Assembly: GCF_900129005.1 (NCBI RefSeq) | Contig: NZ_FQUN01000019.1 | Location: 1-64,000 of the forward strand | DNA: 64,000 bases | From: Leeuwenhoekiella marinoflava DSM 3653 | Lineage (GTDB): Bacteria > Bacteroidota > Bacteroidia > Flavobacteriales > Flavobacteriaceae | Reading direction: 5' to 3' | Shown: positions 52,656-60,381 of the stretch, in pieces | How positions within the stretch are numbered: the first letter of the stretch is position 1 | Layout: every line of letters begins with the position of its first letter | Notes under the pieces: generated by a model | Seen by the model: only the letters and a program-made list of their open reading frames with translations | What the model was told of the DNA's origin: nothing | The model's database searches: none | Program-made: the position numbers and the translations under genes

Positions 52656-52853
52656 TACTCGCGTGATCTCTATTTTACGGGTGCTCGTGAACCTCGTGCC
52701 CTCGGTTTAGCTCGCGTGATTTCTATTTTTACGGGAGCTCGTGAATCTCCTAACGTCGATTTACTCAAGAGACTCCTACGTCGTTTTAAGACTAAAGGTT
52801 CTCTTGGAACAGTGCATTCCTCTCCCTGCGGTCGTCGGATGCAGAAAAGAAAA
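52656..52853 (+). repeat. Interspersed repeat family A, copy 3 (5' part duplicated)
   Basis: The GCTCGCGTGAT...CTCGTGAACCTC section occurs twice in a row before the CTCAAGAGACTCCTACGTCG section, an internal duplication. Confidence 0.8.
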
Positions 52854-52857
52854 GACA

Positions 52858-53050
52858 CCCTCGCTTCGAAATTTTTCGCTCGATAATCGAGGTTAAATTT
52901 TGAAGAGTTGGTCTTGAACCCTAATTGAGTTCTTTAGCGCGTAGGGTACTCTCTTCAAAAGCCGTTTTACGGCCGAAAACCGCCTTGTCAGCTCCGCGTC
53001 GCTATCGCTCCTGTCCTTCGGAGCTGCCTACGCCTATTCTGAAGCGAGGG
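52858..53050. repeat. Structured element, copy 5 (with insertion)
   Basis: Perfect 10-bp closing stem CCCTCGCTTC/GAAGCGAGGG and hairpin CAGCTCCG/CGGAGCTG (52989-53036). The first hairpin is expanded by about 90 nt that include a CTCGATAATCGAG palindrome (52879-52891). Confidence 0.75.
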
Positions 53051-53194
53051 AAGGGAAATCGTTTTACCCTTTGGGTATGAATATAGCAGAACTTCCATTT
53101 GAGTTAAAATCAAACTCCCTTTTCCTTGGGAGAAGGGTTGGGGATGAGGATATTTTTAACGGGATACCCTTACTATACTTACCAAAAGGAAACT

Positions 53195-53506
53195 GAACCC
53201 TTCGGGTTTGAATACTTTCTTTTTTCTAAAATTTCTTATGCAATACATTTTAAAACGGCCTACAAGAAGGTATCGTGAAATTTGAAGTGAGCGAAACGTC
53301 GCAGGCGGTTCTGTTTGAGGGCGCGATAGCGGCTGAGTTAAGCGCATGCAGTGGAGTGAACGATAAATTTAGCTACTGTCTTGTGAGCCTTGATTTTTTG
53401 GTTTCCAGCCGCATCAACTCGCTCAAAGACATGCTTTGCCGTATCAAGGCAAAAGAACAGGAACACGAATAGAAATTATAGGTTCTATTCGTATTTCTTA
53501 CTTTTC
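53195..53506 (+). repeat. Interspersed repeat family B, copy 4
   Basis: Nearly identical to family B copy 1 over the leading AACCCTTCGGGTTTGAATAC section and the core. It carries the TTTCCAGCCGCATCAACTCG loop variant of copy 3 and is followed by a partial family A copy. The 3' half of a structured element (53150-53190) precedes it. Confidence 0.82.
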
Positions 53507-53944
53507 TTTAGCTCGCGTGATTCTTATTTTCTCGGGAGCTCGTGAACCTCGTGTCCTCGGGTTGTAGTGAGAATTGTTTTAAGTCCGGTTGTTTTTAGCG
53601 TGCCAGGCTTCTCGATACATTTCGGCTCAGGTCTCAATCCAATACTCGCTTCTCGACGGCGCTCGAAGTGACATTTAGATTGTAGAAGATGTTTTAGTAA
53701 ACCTTTTGGGTGTGAGTACGTTTATTTTAAGGAAACGCGATAGGAATCTCGCACCAACAGTGTTTGGGTAAAAAAAACAGAAGTTTATTTAAATTCAAAA
53801 GGCTTGTCTAAAGACAAACCTTTTGAAGGGGGAACTGCTGGATAATTAGGTGTTAACTTTTATGGGTGAAAGGCATGACCCCTAATCAGCAGTTGCAAGT
53901 TTTAAGCTTGAACACTACCTGTACGGCAGGACAAGCAAAAAATA
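53507..53944. other. Remainder of the repeat-rich intergenic region
   Basis: It holds a partial family A repeat (53507-53568), TCGA-rich palindromic sequence (53605-53685) and an inverted repeat TTCAAAAGGCTTGTC/GACAAACCTTTTGAA (53794-53826) that may terminate transcription past YceI. No gene is supported. Confidence 0.6.
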
Positions 53945-54601
53945 TTAAATAGATAAATTGATATCTAATGTGAAATCATCATAAATGGTTTTATCACCTA
54001 AGTTATCAAAGAAACTTCCTGAACCGTAACGCACATTGTACTTGCTGCGATCTATAGTTAAAGTTGTAGTGAAGTTGTCACCGGCTTTTTCTAATTCAAA
54101 AGTAACAGGTTCTGTCGTTTCTTTAATTGTTAGATCACCGGTTACTGTGTATGAATTCCCATCTTTTACTGCTTTTGTGATTACTAGTTTTGCTGTAGGG
54201 AAGTTCTCTACTCCAAAGAAATCATCGCTTTTCAAGTGACCTTCTAATTGTCCTTTGCTATCTCCTTCAAGATCTGTACATGTGATGCTGGTCATGTCGA
54301 TAACAAATTCACCGCCTGTGATGTTTTCGCCATCCATTTCAAAATGTCCCTCTTTTAGGTCAATAGTTCCCATGTGTTTACCGGTAACTTTTTTACCGAT
54401 CCAAGTAATAGAGCTGCTTTTTACGCTTACTTTTTCCATAATTGTTTTTGTTGTAAATGATGCAGCGGCAACGCCTACTGCTAAGATTAATACAGATTTA
54501 ACGCGATTATCGCGGTTTAACAAGTTGAAGGCTTTTTTTGAAGCCGAGTTTAGTTTTTCTAAACCTTGATCAAGGTTGTTGAAGGGATTTTGAATTTTCA
54601 T
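53945..54601 (-). CDS. YceI family protein
   Basis: The 218-residue protein has a single hydrophobic segment (about 34-52) and a YceI lipocalin-like barrel (about 58-218; SSITWIGKKVTGKHMGTIDL, HLKSDDFFGVENFPTAKLVI, TVTGDLTIKETTEPVTFEL). YceI proteins bind isoprenoid-type lipids in the periplasm. The N-terminus is longer than a signal peptide, so it may be a membrane anchor. It is followed by the repeat array and preceded by the nitroreductase-MarR pair. Confidence 0.92.
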   Translation of the reverse strand: MKIQNPFNNLDQGLEKLNSASKKAFNLLNRDNRVKSVLILAVGVAAASFTTKTIMEKVSVKSSSITWIGKKVTGKHMGTIDLKEGHFEMDGENITGGEFVIDMTSITCTDLEGDSKGQLEGHLKSDDFFGVENFPTAKLVITKAVKDGNSYTVTGDLTIKETTEPVTFELEKAGDNFTTTLTIDRSKYNVRYGSGSFFDNLGDKTIYDDFTLDINLSI

Positions 54602-54646
54602 AGTTGTTGTGATTAAAATTGTATGTACACGTGTTGCTTTAAAAAA

Positions 54647-55279
54647 TTATATCGTAATAAATAGTTCGTCTTGTGGTCTTCTTACTTTTTTAGCATGTTG
54701 CATGGTGTCATCAGCACTGCGGTATCCGACAGCGGCCACAACTACAGCGTGTAAGTTTTGATCTTTAAGACCTAAGATGGTATCAAATGCATCTGCATCA
54801 AAACCTTCCATCGGGCAGGTGTCAATTTTTTGAGTAGCAGCAGCGCTCAAAAGGTTTCCAAGGGCAATATATGCCTGTCTGGAGGTCCAACCGGCTTTTG
54901 CTTCCTGTGGTAGGTTGAGTAACGCATTTTTCATCACATTAGCGTATTGATCTAAGGCTCCTGATTCTAGTTCCTGAATGCGTTCGGCGTAGTTGATGTA
55001 AGAATCTATCAGTTCGCTGTCAAAATCAGTTTGATGTGCAAATACGAAAATCGCAGAAGCATCAGTAAATTGAGATTGGTTATATCCGGCTTCTCTCAAT
55101 TGTTCTTTAACGGTCTCGTCCTCTACAACGATAATTTTATAGGGTTGTAGTCCGTAAGAAGAAGCAGACAACTGCACGGCGTCTTTTAAGGTTTGTAAAT
55201 CGTTATCTGCTACTTTTTTAGCAGCGTCAAATTGTTTGGTGGCATACCGCCAATTTAAATCTTCAATATAATTACTCAT
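54647..55279 (-). CDS. NAD(P)H-dependent FMN nitroreductase family protein
   Basis: The 210-residue protein has nitroreductase features: NWRYATKQFDAAKKV, LQLSASSYGLQPYKIIVVE-type segment (SASSYGLQPYKI), CPMEGFDADAFDTILGL and AVGYRSADD. These correspond to the NfsB-like FMN-binding fold. It reduces quinones or nitro compounds; physiological substrate unknown. It overlaps the upstream MarR gene by 8 nt, suggesting that MarR regulates it. Confidence 0.93.
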   Translation of the reverse strand: MSNYIEDLNWRYATKQFDAAKKVADNDLQTLKDAVQLSASSYGLQPYKIIVVEDETVKEQLREAGYNQSQFTDASAIFVFAHQTDFDSELIDSYINYAERIQELESGALDQYANVMKNALLNLPQEAKAGWTSRQAYIALGNLLSAAATQKIDTCPMEGFDADAFDTILGLKDQNLHAVVVAAVGYRSADDTMQHAKKVRRPQDELFITI

Positions 55280-55730
55280 CGTTTCTTAGTTTATCTAATA
55301 GATTATTTAATGTTAAAAGTTCGTCTTGGGTTAAGTTAGCTGCGCTTTCCGCATTCGTTTTTGTTGTAAGTGGGTCTAACTCTTTGAGTAAAATGAGTCC
55401 CGGTTTTGTGATTTCAATTTCAACCTTTCTTCGGTTTGCAGGGCAAATGCGTCTTTCGACTAGTCCTTTGCTTATGAGTTTGTCTACCAGTCGTGTTGTG
55501 TTGCTGCTTCGGTCTACCATGCGTTCCTGAATGCACGCTAAACTAGCCGGTTTCCCTTTCTGCCCTCTAAGAATGCGTAATACATTGAATTGGGGAGTAC
55601 TTAAATCAAATTCTTTAAGTAAAGCGGCAAATTTCTCTTCCAGGAGTCTTGATGTGTATTGGATGTTGATCAAGGTCTTGGAAGGTAAATCCAACTCGCG
55701 GCTAATTTTTAAAGTATCTTCAATTTCCAT
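55272..55730 (-). CDS. MarR family transcriptional regulator
   Basis: The 152-residue winged-helix protein shows DLSTPQFNVLRILRGQKGKP (helices 2-3), the recognition helix region RMVDRSSNTTRLVDKLISKG and the wing LVERRICPANRRKVEIEIT. The ATG at 55730 is chosen because a TATATTTG promoter element (55767-55760) lies 29 nt upstream and the longer frame would run through it. Probable repressor of its own operon with the nitroreductase. Confidence 0.93.
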   Translation of the reverse strand: MEIEDTLKISRELDLPSKTLINIQYTSRLLEEKFAALLKEFDLSTPQFNVLRILRGQKGKPASLACIQERMVDRSSNTTRLVDKLISKGLVERRICPANRRKVEIEITKPGLILLKELDPLTTKTNAESAANLTQDELLTLNNLLDKLRNDE

Positions 55731-55759
55731 TGTTTCTGTCTGTACAACATTTGTAGATA

Positions 55760-55767
55760 CAAATATA
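55760..55767 (-). promoter_or_regulatory. -7 promoter element (TATATTTG) of the MarR operon
   Basis: Exact TAnnTTTG on the minus strand, 29 nt before the MarR ATG. No TTG at standard spacing. Confidence 0.45.
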
Positions 55768-55934
55768 TAAATAAGAAGTGTATCATGCCAGAGTGGTAAA
55801 AATTTTAACTGATTTTTAAAGTGTTTTAGCGATTGAAAGAAAACTATAGCCTTGTAGTTGTTATACAAATCTTAAATTTTAGCGGACCTTCGTTTAATTG
55901 GTTAATTTCACGAGATTATAATAAATTACCGTAT

Positions 55935-56465
55935 TTGAATAAACTATTACTTACTATCAGTATTGGAATACTTTGTTTAGGCTGTAAAAAGGAACCTTCT
56001 TCAACGCGTTTAGCACAACCTTTACGAATCATTGCTGCTGCTAATTATAAGCTTCCCGTTTACGATTATGATCATTTTAAAGCCTTGCTTAGCGTTGAAG
56101 AAGAAGGAGTTGTCCGGGTTGTGAACTTCTGGGCGACCTGGTGTAAGCCTTGTTTGAAAGAGTTGCCTGCTTTTAAACAGCTGTATGCAACATATAAAGA
56201 CCAGAAAGTTGAAGTAATCTTAGTGAGTCTTGATTTTCCGGATCAGGTTGAAACCCGATTGATTCCTTTTATAAAGGATAAGGACTTGAAAATGCCTGTG
56301 ATTTTTTTAGATGATCCGCACACCAATGAATGGATTCCGAAGGTGTCTCCAGAATGGAGCGGTGCACTACCTGCAACTGCAATCATAACTCCCGATTCGT
56401 TTGAGTTTTATGAGCAGTCTTTTGATTTTGATTCTTTAGAAGCTGCAGTTTTAAACAATAAATAA
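55935..56465 (+). CDS. TlpA-like thioredoxin-fold lipoprotein
   Basis: The 176-residue protein (TTG start at 55935) begins with a lipoprotein signal (M-NKLLLTISIGILCLGC). The thioredoxin-like domain has the redox motif VNFWATWCKPCLKELPAF and cis-Pro region GALPATAII. Periplasmic thiol reductant or oxidant. The frame extends upstream to 55833 without an ATG, so TTG is the only start that gives a signal peptide. It is followed 17 nt later by a second thioredoxin-fold gene. Confidence 0.88.
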   Translation: MNKLLLTISIGILCLGCKKEPSSTRLAQPLRIIAAANYKLPVYDYDHFKALLSVEEEGVVRVVNFWATWCKPCLKELPAFKQLYATYKDQKVEVILVSLDFPDQVETRLIPFIKDKDLKMPVIFLDDPHTNEWIPKVSPEWSGALPATAIITPDSFEFYEQSFDFDSLEAAVLNNK

Positions 56466-56482
56466 TTTTTAAACTTCTCCAG

Positions 56483-57103
56483 ATGAAAACACTTAAACTA
56501 TTAATCGGATTGACTTTACTCTTAGTGGTGTCAGCTTTTGCTTTTGCCGGCTTTGGTGATTTTGCTAACGGATATGATTTAGACGATGCAGTTTCAGACT
56601 TTAAATTGAAAAATACCTCGGGAGCTTATGTTTCTTTATCTGATTTCCCTGATGCAAAAGGTTTTATCGTGGTTTTTACGTGTAATACGTGTCCGTTTGC
56701 TCTGGCTAACGAAGCGCGTATTTTAGCTTTAGATCAAAAATATAAGTCGAAAGGCTATCCGGTAATTGCAATCAATCCTAATAATCCCGAATTGAAAGCA
56801 GGTGAGGATTTTGAAGCGATGCAAAAGCGCGCCACCTCGCAAGACTATAGCTTTCCCTACTTATATGACAAGAATCATACGGTATACTCAGAATTTGGAG
56901 CAACCAAAACACCGCATGTTTATATTTTAAATAGAGAAAACGATGCGTTACTTGTTAAGTATATCGGAGCGATTGATGATAGTGTGCGTGATGCTTCAAC
57001 GGTTACCAAGCGCTTTGTAGAAAATGCTGTAGAGGCCTTATTAAACGACGAACACGTGAAGCCTGCGATTACCAAAGCTATAGGTTGTTCTGTAAAAGCT
57101 TAA
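56483..57103 (+). CDS. Thioredoxin/AhpC-type secreted redox protein
   Basis: The 206-residue protein has a signal peptide (MKTLKLLIGLTLLLVVSAFA) and a peroxiredoxin-like thioredoxin fold with VFTCNTCPFALANEARI (CxxC), YPVIAINPNN and TPHVYILNRE (cis-Pro). Family members couple to TlpA-like proteins; together with the preceding gene it forms a periplasmic redox pair. Substrate unknown. Confidence 0.9.
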   Translation: MKTLKLLIGLTLLLVVSAFAFAGFGDFANGYDLDDAVSDFKLKNTSGAYVSLSDFPDAKGFIVVFTCNTCPFALANEARILALDQKYKSKGYPVIAINPNNPELKAGEDFEAMQKRATSQDYSFPYLYDKNHTVYSEFGATKTPHVYILNRENDALLVKYIGAIDDSVRDASTVTKRFVENAVEALLNDEHVKPAITKAIGCSVKA

Positions 57104-57206
57104 CCTAGTGATCATCTTAGGGTACTCCTCTAAAGCATTAGCAGAAAACAGCTTTTGACTTCAAGGCAAGCCAAAGAGCATTTAAGTCTCGATTATCGAG
57201 TAAATC

Positions 57207-57237
57207 TTGGGCATAAAGTTGTTAGGCTGTATCTTTG
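57207..57237 (+). promoter_or_regulatory. Promoter of the rhodanese gene
   Basis: TTG (57207-57209), 20-nt spacer, TATCTTTG (57230-57237): full consensus 27 nt before the ATG. Confidence 0.7.
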
Positions 57238-57264
57238 AAAATCTAAAAACTAAAATCAAAGAAC

Positions 57265-57585
57265 ATGAAAAATATAACACAAGAGGAGTGGGAAGATTTG
57301 TTAGCTTCTGATGCTAATGCCTATATTTTAGATGTGCGTACTCAAAACGAAGTAGACGAAGGCATCATCCCCAATTCGCATCATATTGATATTTACGAAG
57401 GTCAGGGTTTTATTGATAAGGTGAACGAATTGGATAAATCTAAGAATTATTATATCTATTGTCGCTCTGGTAATCGAAGCGGTCAGGCTGCGCAATTGAT
57501 GGATCAGTTGGGGTTTGAGACGACCTATAACTTACTGGGAGGATTTATGGAGTGGGATGGAGATGTTGCTGAGGCTGAAGATTAA
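57265..57585 (+). CDS. Single-domain rhodanese
   Basis: The 106-residue cytoplasmic protein has YILDVRTQNEVDEGIIPNSH and the active-site loop YIYCRSGNRSGQAAQLM (Cys). It transfers sulfane sulfur or acts as a persulfide carrier. It is monocistronic, with a consensus promoter and a terminator at 57608. Confidence 0.93.
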   Translation: MKNITQEEWEDLLASDANAYILDVRTQNEVDEGIIPNSHHIDIYEGQGFIDKVNELDKSKNYYIYCRSGNRSGQAAQLMDQLGFETTYNLLGGFMEWDGDVAEAED

Positions 57586-57607
57586 CTTTCAAATTTTAGA
57601 AAATAGT

Positions 57608-57637
57608 AAAAGGAGCCCAATCGGCTCCTTTTTTTTG
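57608..57637 (+). terminator. Terminator of the rhodanese gene
   Basis: Hairpin AAAAGGAGCC/GGCTCCTTTT with a 5-nt loop and T tail. Confidence 0.88.
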
Positions 57638-57909
57638 GTATTCTCGTTTAGGTTTTGAATGTGAAATTGAGAAAATCAAAAATACGTATAATCAAACTGA
57701 CACCGGACAAATGATTATTCGTATATGACGCTCAGCGCCATGGCTTTTCTTTAAAAACGTTTTTAATGCACGGATTAATTTAAAAAGCAGTAGGCTGTAA
57801 ATCATTTTAATAGAATGTTTAGTGTGCTTGGTGTGAATGTTCAATCGTTTTCGAGGGGTGTGCCTGTGTGATTCTTAATTATTCTTTAAAATTAAATGGA
57901 AAATTAGCC
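57638..57909. other. Intergenic region before the capsule locus
   Basis: No ORF or RNA gene is supported; base composition is mixed. It precedes the promoter of the UpxY-like gene. Confidence 0.5.
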
Positions 57910-57939
57910 TTGTTTAATTTCCCTTTTTACTTATTTTCG
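57910..57939 (+). promoter_or_regulatory. Probable promoter of the polysaccharide locus
   Basis: TTG (57910-57912), 19-nt spacer, TATTTTCG (57932-57939; one mismatch to TAnnTTTG), 58 nt before the UpxY ATG, leaving a leader of about 50 nt. Confidence 0.45.
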
Positions 57940-57997
57940 CCAAAGTAGAAGTAAGAAATCCCCTAAATTTTTCGAACTCTAAAAAGAAGTTGATTTC

Positions 57998-58477
57998 ATG
58001 AATTGGTACGTGCTATACGTTAAACCGCAATCAGAAAAGAAAGTAGCTTCTGCATTGAAGCGAATAGGGGTAACAGTGTTCTGTCCAACAATCACCGAGG
58101 TGAGAATTTGGAGTGATCGCAAAAAGAAACTAGAGGTTCCTCTGTTTAAATCCTATGTATTTGTCAATCTTTCTGAGAGTCAGCGTAGCCGCGTATTTGA
58201 AGTGCATGGCGTGGTGCGTTATCTGTTTTGGTTAGGCAAGCCGGCAATTGTACAGGACGCGGAGATAGAAACCATTAAAAGTTGGTTGGCCGATGAAAAG
58301 CTTGAAGATTTTGAAGTAAAGCAATACCGCCCCGGAGATGATGTGACGATAGCAAGCGGACCTTTGAAAGATAAAAAAGCGGTGATTCATGAAATAGGAG
58401 CCAAAACCATGCGTTTAGTGCTTAAGGATCTTGGGGTAGTGGTTGTGGCTTCTATTCGGGATGTAAGTAAAGTTTAA
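57998..58477 (+). CDS. UpxY family transcription antiterminator (NusG paralogue)
   Basis: The 159-residue protein has an NGN domain (MNWYVLYVKPQSEKKVASAL, VPLFKSYVFVNL, VVRYLFWLGKPAIV) and a C-terminal KOW domain (YRPGDDVTIASGPLKDKKAV). In Bacteroides, UpxY proteins are encoded first in capsule operons and prevent early termination of that operon. Here it precedes Wzi, Ugd and Rfb genes, so the same role is inferred. Confidence 0.92.
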   Translation: MNWYVLYVKPQSEKKVASALKRIGVTVFCPTITEVRIWSDRKKKLEVPLFKSYVFVNLSESQRSRVFEVHGVVRYLFWLGKPAIVQDAEIETIKSWLADEKLEDFEVKQYRPGDDVTIASGPLKDKKAVIHEIGAKTMRLVLKDLGVVVVASIRDVSKV

Positions 58478-58897
58478 GATAAACTTCTTTTAAAGAGGTG
58501 TTTATAGCAGCAAAGCAATAAGGCTTTGTCTTGTTTTTTATGATTTATGTGAGGCCTTTTGTGGGACTCATACGGCGGAGCCATGGGGGGATTATAGCTT
58601 ATAGCTTGTAGTCGATAGGAAGTTGCTTCGGGGTATCTTGATACCTTTTTAAAGCTAAGTTTTAAAAGTCCTTATTCAATCCTTGGTTCTCGATATTATT
58701 TATCGCACTAAGGCGCTCTCCTCCCGATAGCTATCGGGATGACTCGAACTGACGAGAGGGGTTTCACTTCGAATATTTAGCATCGTGTTAACGAGCTTAA
58801 TTTGTATTGAGATCTTTTAGGAGTCCAATGGGCTGTCTTTTTGATTGTGTCACACTGAGCGCAGTCGAGAACTATAAAAAAATAGATATTCAAATAC
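58478..58897. other. Repeat-bearing leader region between upxY-like and wzi-like genes
   Basis: 420 nt without a supported ORF. It contains the second TCCCGATAGCTATCGGGA palindrome (58732-58749) and TCGAG/TCTCGAT-rich dispersed repeat sequence (58686-58870; CACACTGAGCGCAGTCGAGA) related to the trpF insert and to 61813-62282. Confidence 0.65.
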
Positions 58898-60265
58898 GTG
58901 TATAAAAATAACCTATATAAACTAGTCATAAGCCTGATACTCGTGTGGAGTACTGCAGGTGCGCAAGAGCAGAATCAGGAAGCAGCTGGGTTTGTGTTTG
59001 CTGTGGAAGGAAAAGGATTTGCGGCGACCGGATCTGAGAATCCGTTTTGGATGTACTCTAATCAATATGGGCGTTTGGATGCCGAGACTCATGCTTTGGG
59101 TTTGGTGCAGGCCTCGTATGCCAACTCGTTTAATGAAAAGAACCGACTCCAAATAGGCGGTGGGTTATTGGCGAATGACGGGCTGTATGACGGGGTTAAG
59201 ATCGATGAGCTGTATGCGACCTATACCTGGGGAATCGTAGAGGCCAGTGCGGGCATGAAGCATCGGAAAGAAAAACTACGCGGGATTTCGAGTGTGGGTG
59301 GCGATATCATTTGGAGTAACAATGCTCGGGCGTTACCGGGAATTTACATTCAAATGCTTAAACCTATTAAGGTTTTGAAGTGGCTGGAGGCTAAAGCCAC
59401 GTTTGGGCATTACTTTTTAGAGGAAGACCGTTATGTGACTAACGCACAGGTGCATCATAAAAGTCTGGAACTGGCGTTGGTGTTTAGCGAGAACGACCGG
59501 CTGAGCGGGAGTATGAAACACTATGTGCAGTATGGAGGTACTTCGCCTCGATATGGGGAGCAACCTGATTCTTTTTCAGATTATATCAAGGTGTTTTTTG
59601 GGAGTTCGGGTGGAAGTGGAGCTATTGAAGGGGATCAGATCAACAGCCTGGGGAATGGATTGGGGTCTTACGAACTGGCTTATGATATGAACCGCGATGC
59701 TTATAATTTACGCTTGTATCATCAGAATTTATTTGAAGACGCTTCCGGTATCGAACTGAATAATTTCCCTGACGGGGTTTGGGGCGCCTATCTGGAGCCT
59801 AAAAACCTATCTTGGTTAGATGCTGTTGTACTGGAGTATGTACAGACCGTTTCTCAAAGTGGACGTCCTGTACCGGGTGTTTTTGGGAAAGAAGGGGATC
59901 GGTATTTTTATAACTTTACGTATAGGTCGGGATGGACTTATGACGAACGGGTGATCGGCTTGCCGTTTATACTGCCGGGAAGCTTTGATAAGGAGAACCT
60001 TAATGATCGAAGTTATGTCATGCATTTAGGTGCAACCGGAAGCTTCGGGAAGTTGCTATACCAAGGAAAACTGAGTTATGTGACTAATTTAGGAACGTAC
60101 AATTTTCCTTATGAATCCCGAGAGCATGCGTTGTATAGCTATGGAGAACTGGGGTATGCAACTTCCTTTGGGACGTTTACCGGTTATGCCGGATTGGATT
60201 GGAGTGATCGTACGCAAAATACCTTAGGGATTGGGCTGGGGTATAAGTATCAGTTTAAAAAGTAA
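58898..60265 (+). CDS. Capsule assembly Wzi family outer-membrane protein
   Basis: The 455-residue protein has a signal peptide (YKLVISLILVWSTAGAQ) and a Wzi-type beta-barrel domain: NPFWMYSNQYGRLD near the N-terminus, ASAGMKHRKEKLRGISSVGG, WLEAKATFGHYFLE and VLEYVQTVSQSGRP. The C-terminus forms a terminal strand (LGIGLGYKYQFKK). Wzi is a lectin-like porin that anchors capsule at the surface. The start is GTG at 58898; no ATG is available before the signal peptide. It is the second gene of the polysaccharide locus. Confidence 0.88.
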   Translation: MYKNNLYKLVISLILVWSTAGAQEQNQEAAGFVFAVEGKGFAATGSENPFWMYSNQYGRLDAETHALGLVQASYANSFNEKNRLQIGGGLLANDGLYDGVKIDELYATYTWGIVEASAGMKHRKEKLRGISSVGGDIIWSNNARALPGIYIQMLKPIKVLKWLEAKATFGHYFLEEDRYVTNAQVHHKSLELALVFSENDRLSGSMKHYVQYGGTSPRYGEQPDSFSDYIKVFFGSSGGSGAIEGDQINSLGNGLGSYELAYDMNRDAYNLRLYHQNLFEDASGIELNNFPDGVWGAYLEPKNLSWLDAVVLEYVQTVSQSGRPVPGVFGKEGDRYFYNFTYRSGWTYDERVIGLPFILPGSFDKENLNDRSYVMHLGATGSFGKLLYQGKLSYVTNLGTYNFPYESREHALYSYGELGYATSFGTFTGYAGLDWSDRTQNTLGIGLGYKYQFKK

Positions 60266-60269
60266 GAGG

Positions 60270-60359
60270 TTTCCGTCTTCACGGAAATGATAAAGTAATG
60301 TTTTTCCTGTCATTATGGGAATGAAGTATAATCAATGAGATTTCCGCCTTCGCGGAAAT
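60270..60359. repeat. Two copies of the TTTCCG...CGGAAA hairpin repeat
   Basis: Copies at 60270-60287 (TTTCCG-TCTTCA-CGGAAA) and 60340-60359 (ATTTCCGC-CTTC-GCGGAAAT), both followed by TGATAAA. They match the copy at 48168-48187 in the trp operon. Confidence 0.8.
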
Positions 60360-60381
60360 GATAAAATAGAGTTTATTTATC

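Noticed and set aside
50556-53472. Many short ORFs with recurrent peptides such as RRPQGEECTVPREPLV and FALMPKNQKIKAH
   Set aside because: They fall entirely in interspersed repeats, occur on both strands and lack promoters or start signals; best seen as translations of repeat DNA.
50580-53570. CRISPR array
   Set aside because: Repeats are long (100-320 nt), irregularly spaced and partly inverted; no 25-40 nt direct repeats with unique spacers and no cas genes.
50580-53570. Insertion sequence or transposon
   Set aside because: No transposase or recombinase reading frame and no target-site duplication could be identified.
55833-55934. N-terminal extension of the TlpA-like lipoprotein
   Set aside because: It would start at TTG and place 34 unrelated residues before a perfect lipoprotein signal; the TTG at 55935 is preferred.
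58922-59156. Overlapping ORFs on both strands at the start of the Wzi-like gene
   Set aside because: The Wzi-like frame carries family motifs and a signal peptide; the others are shadows.
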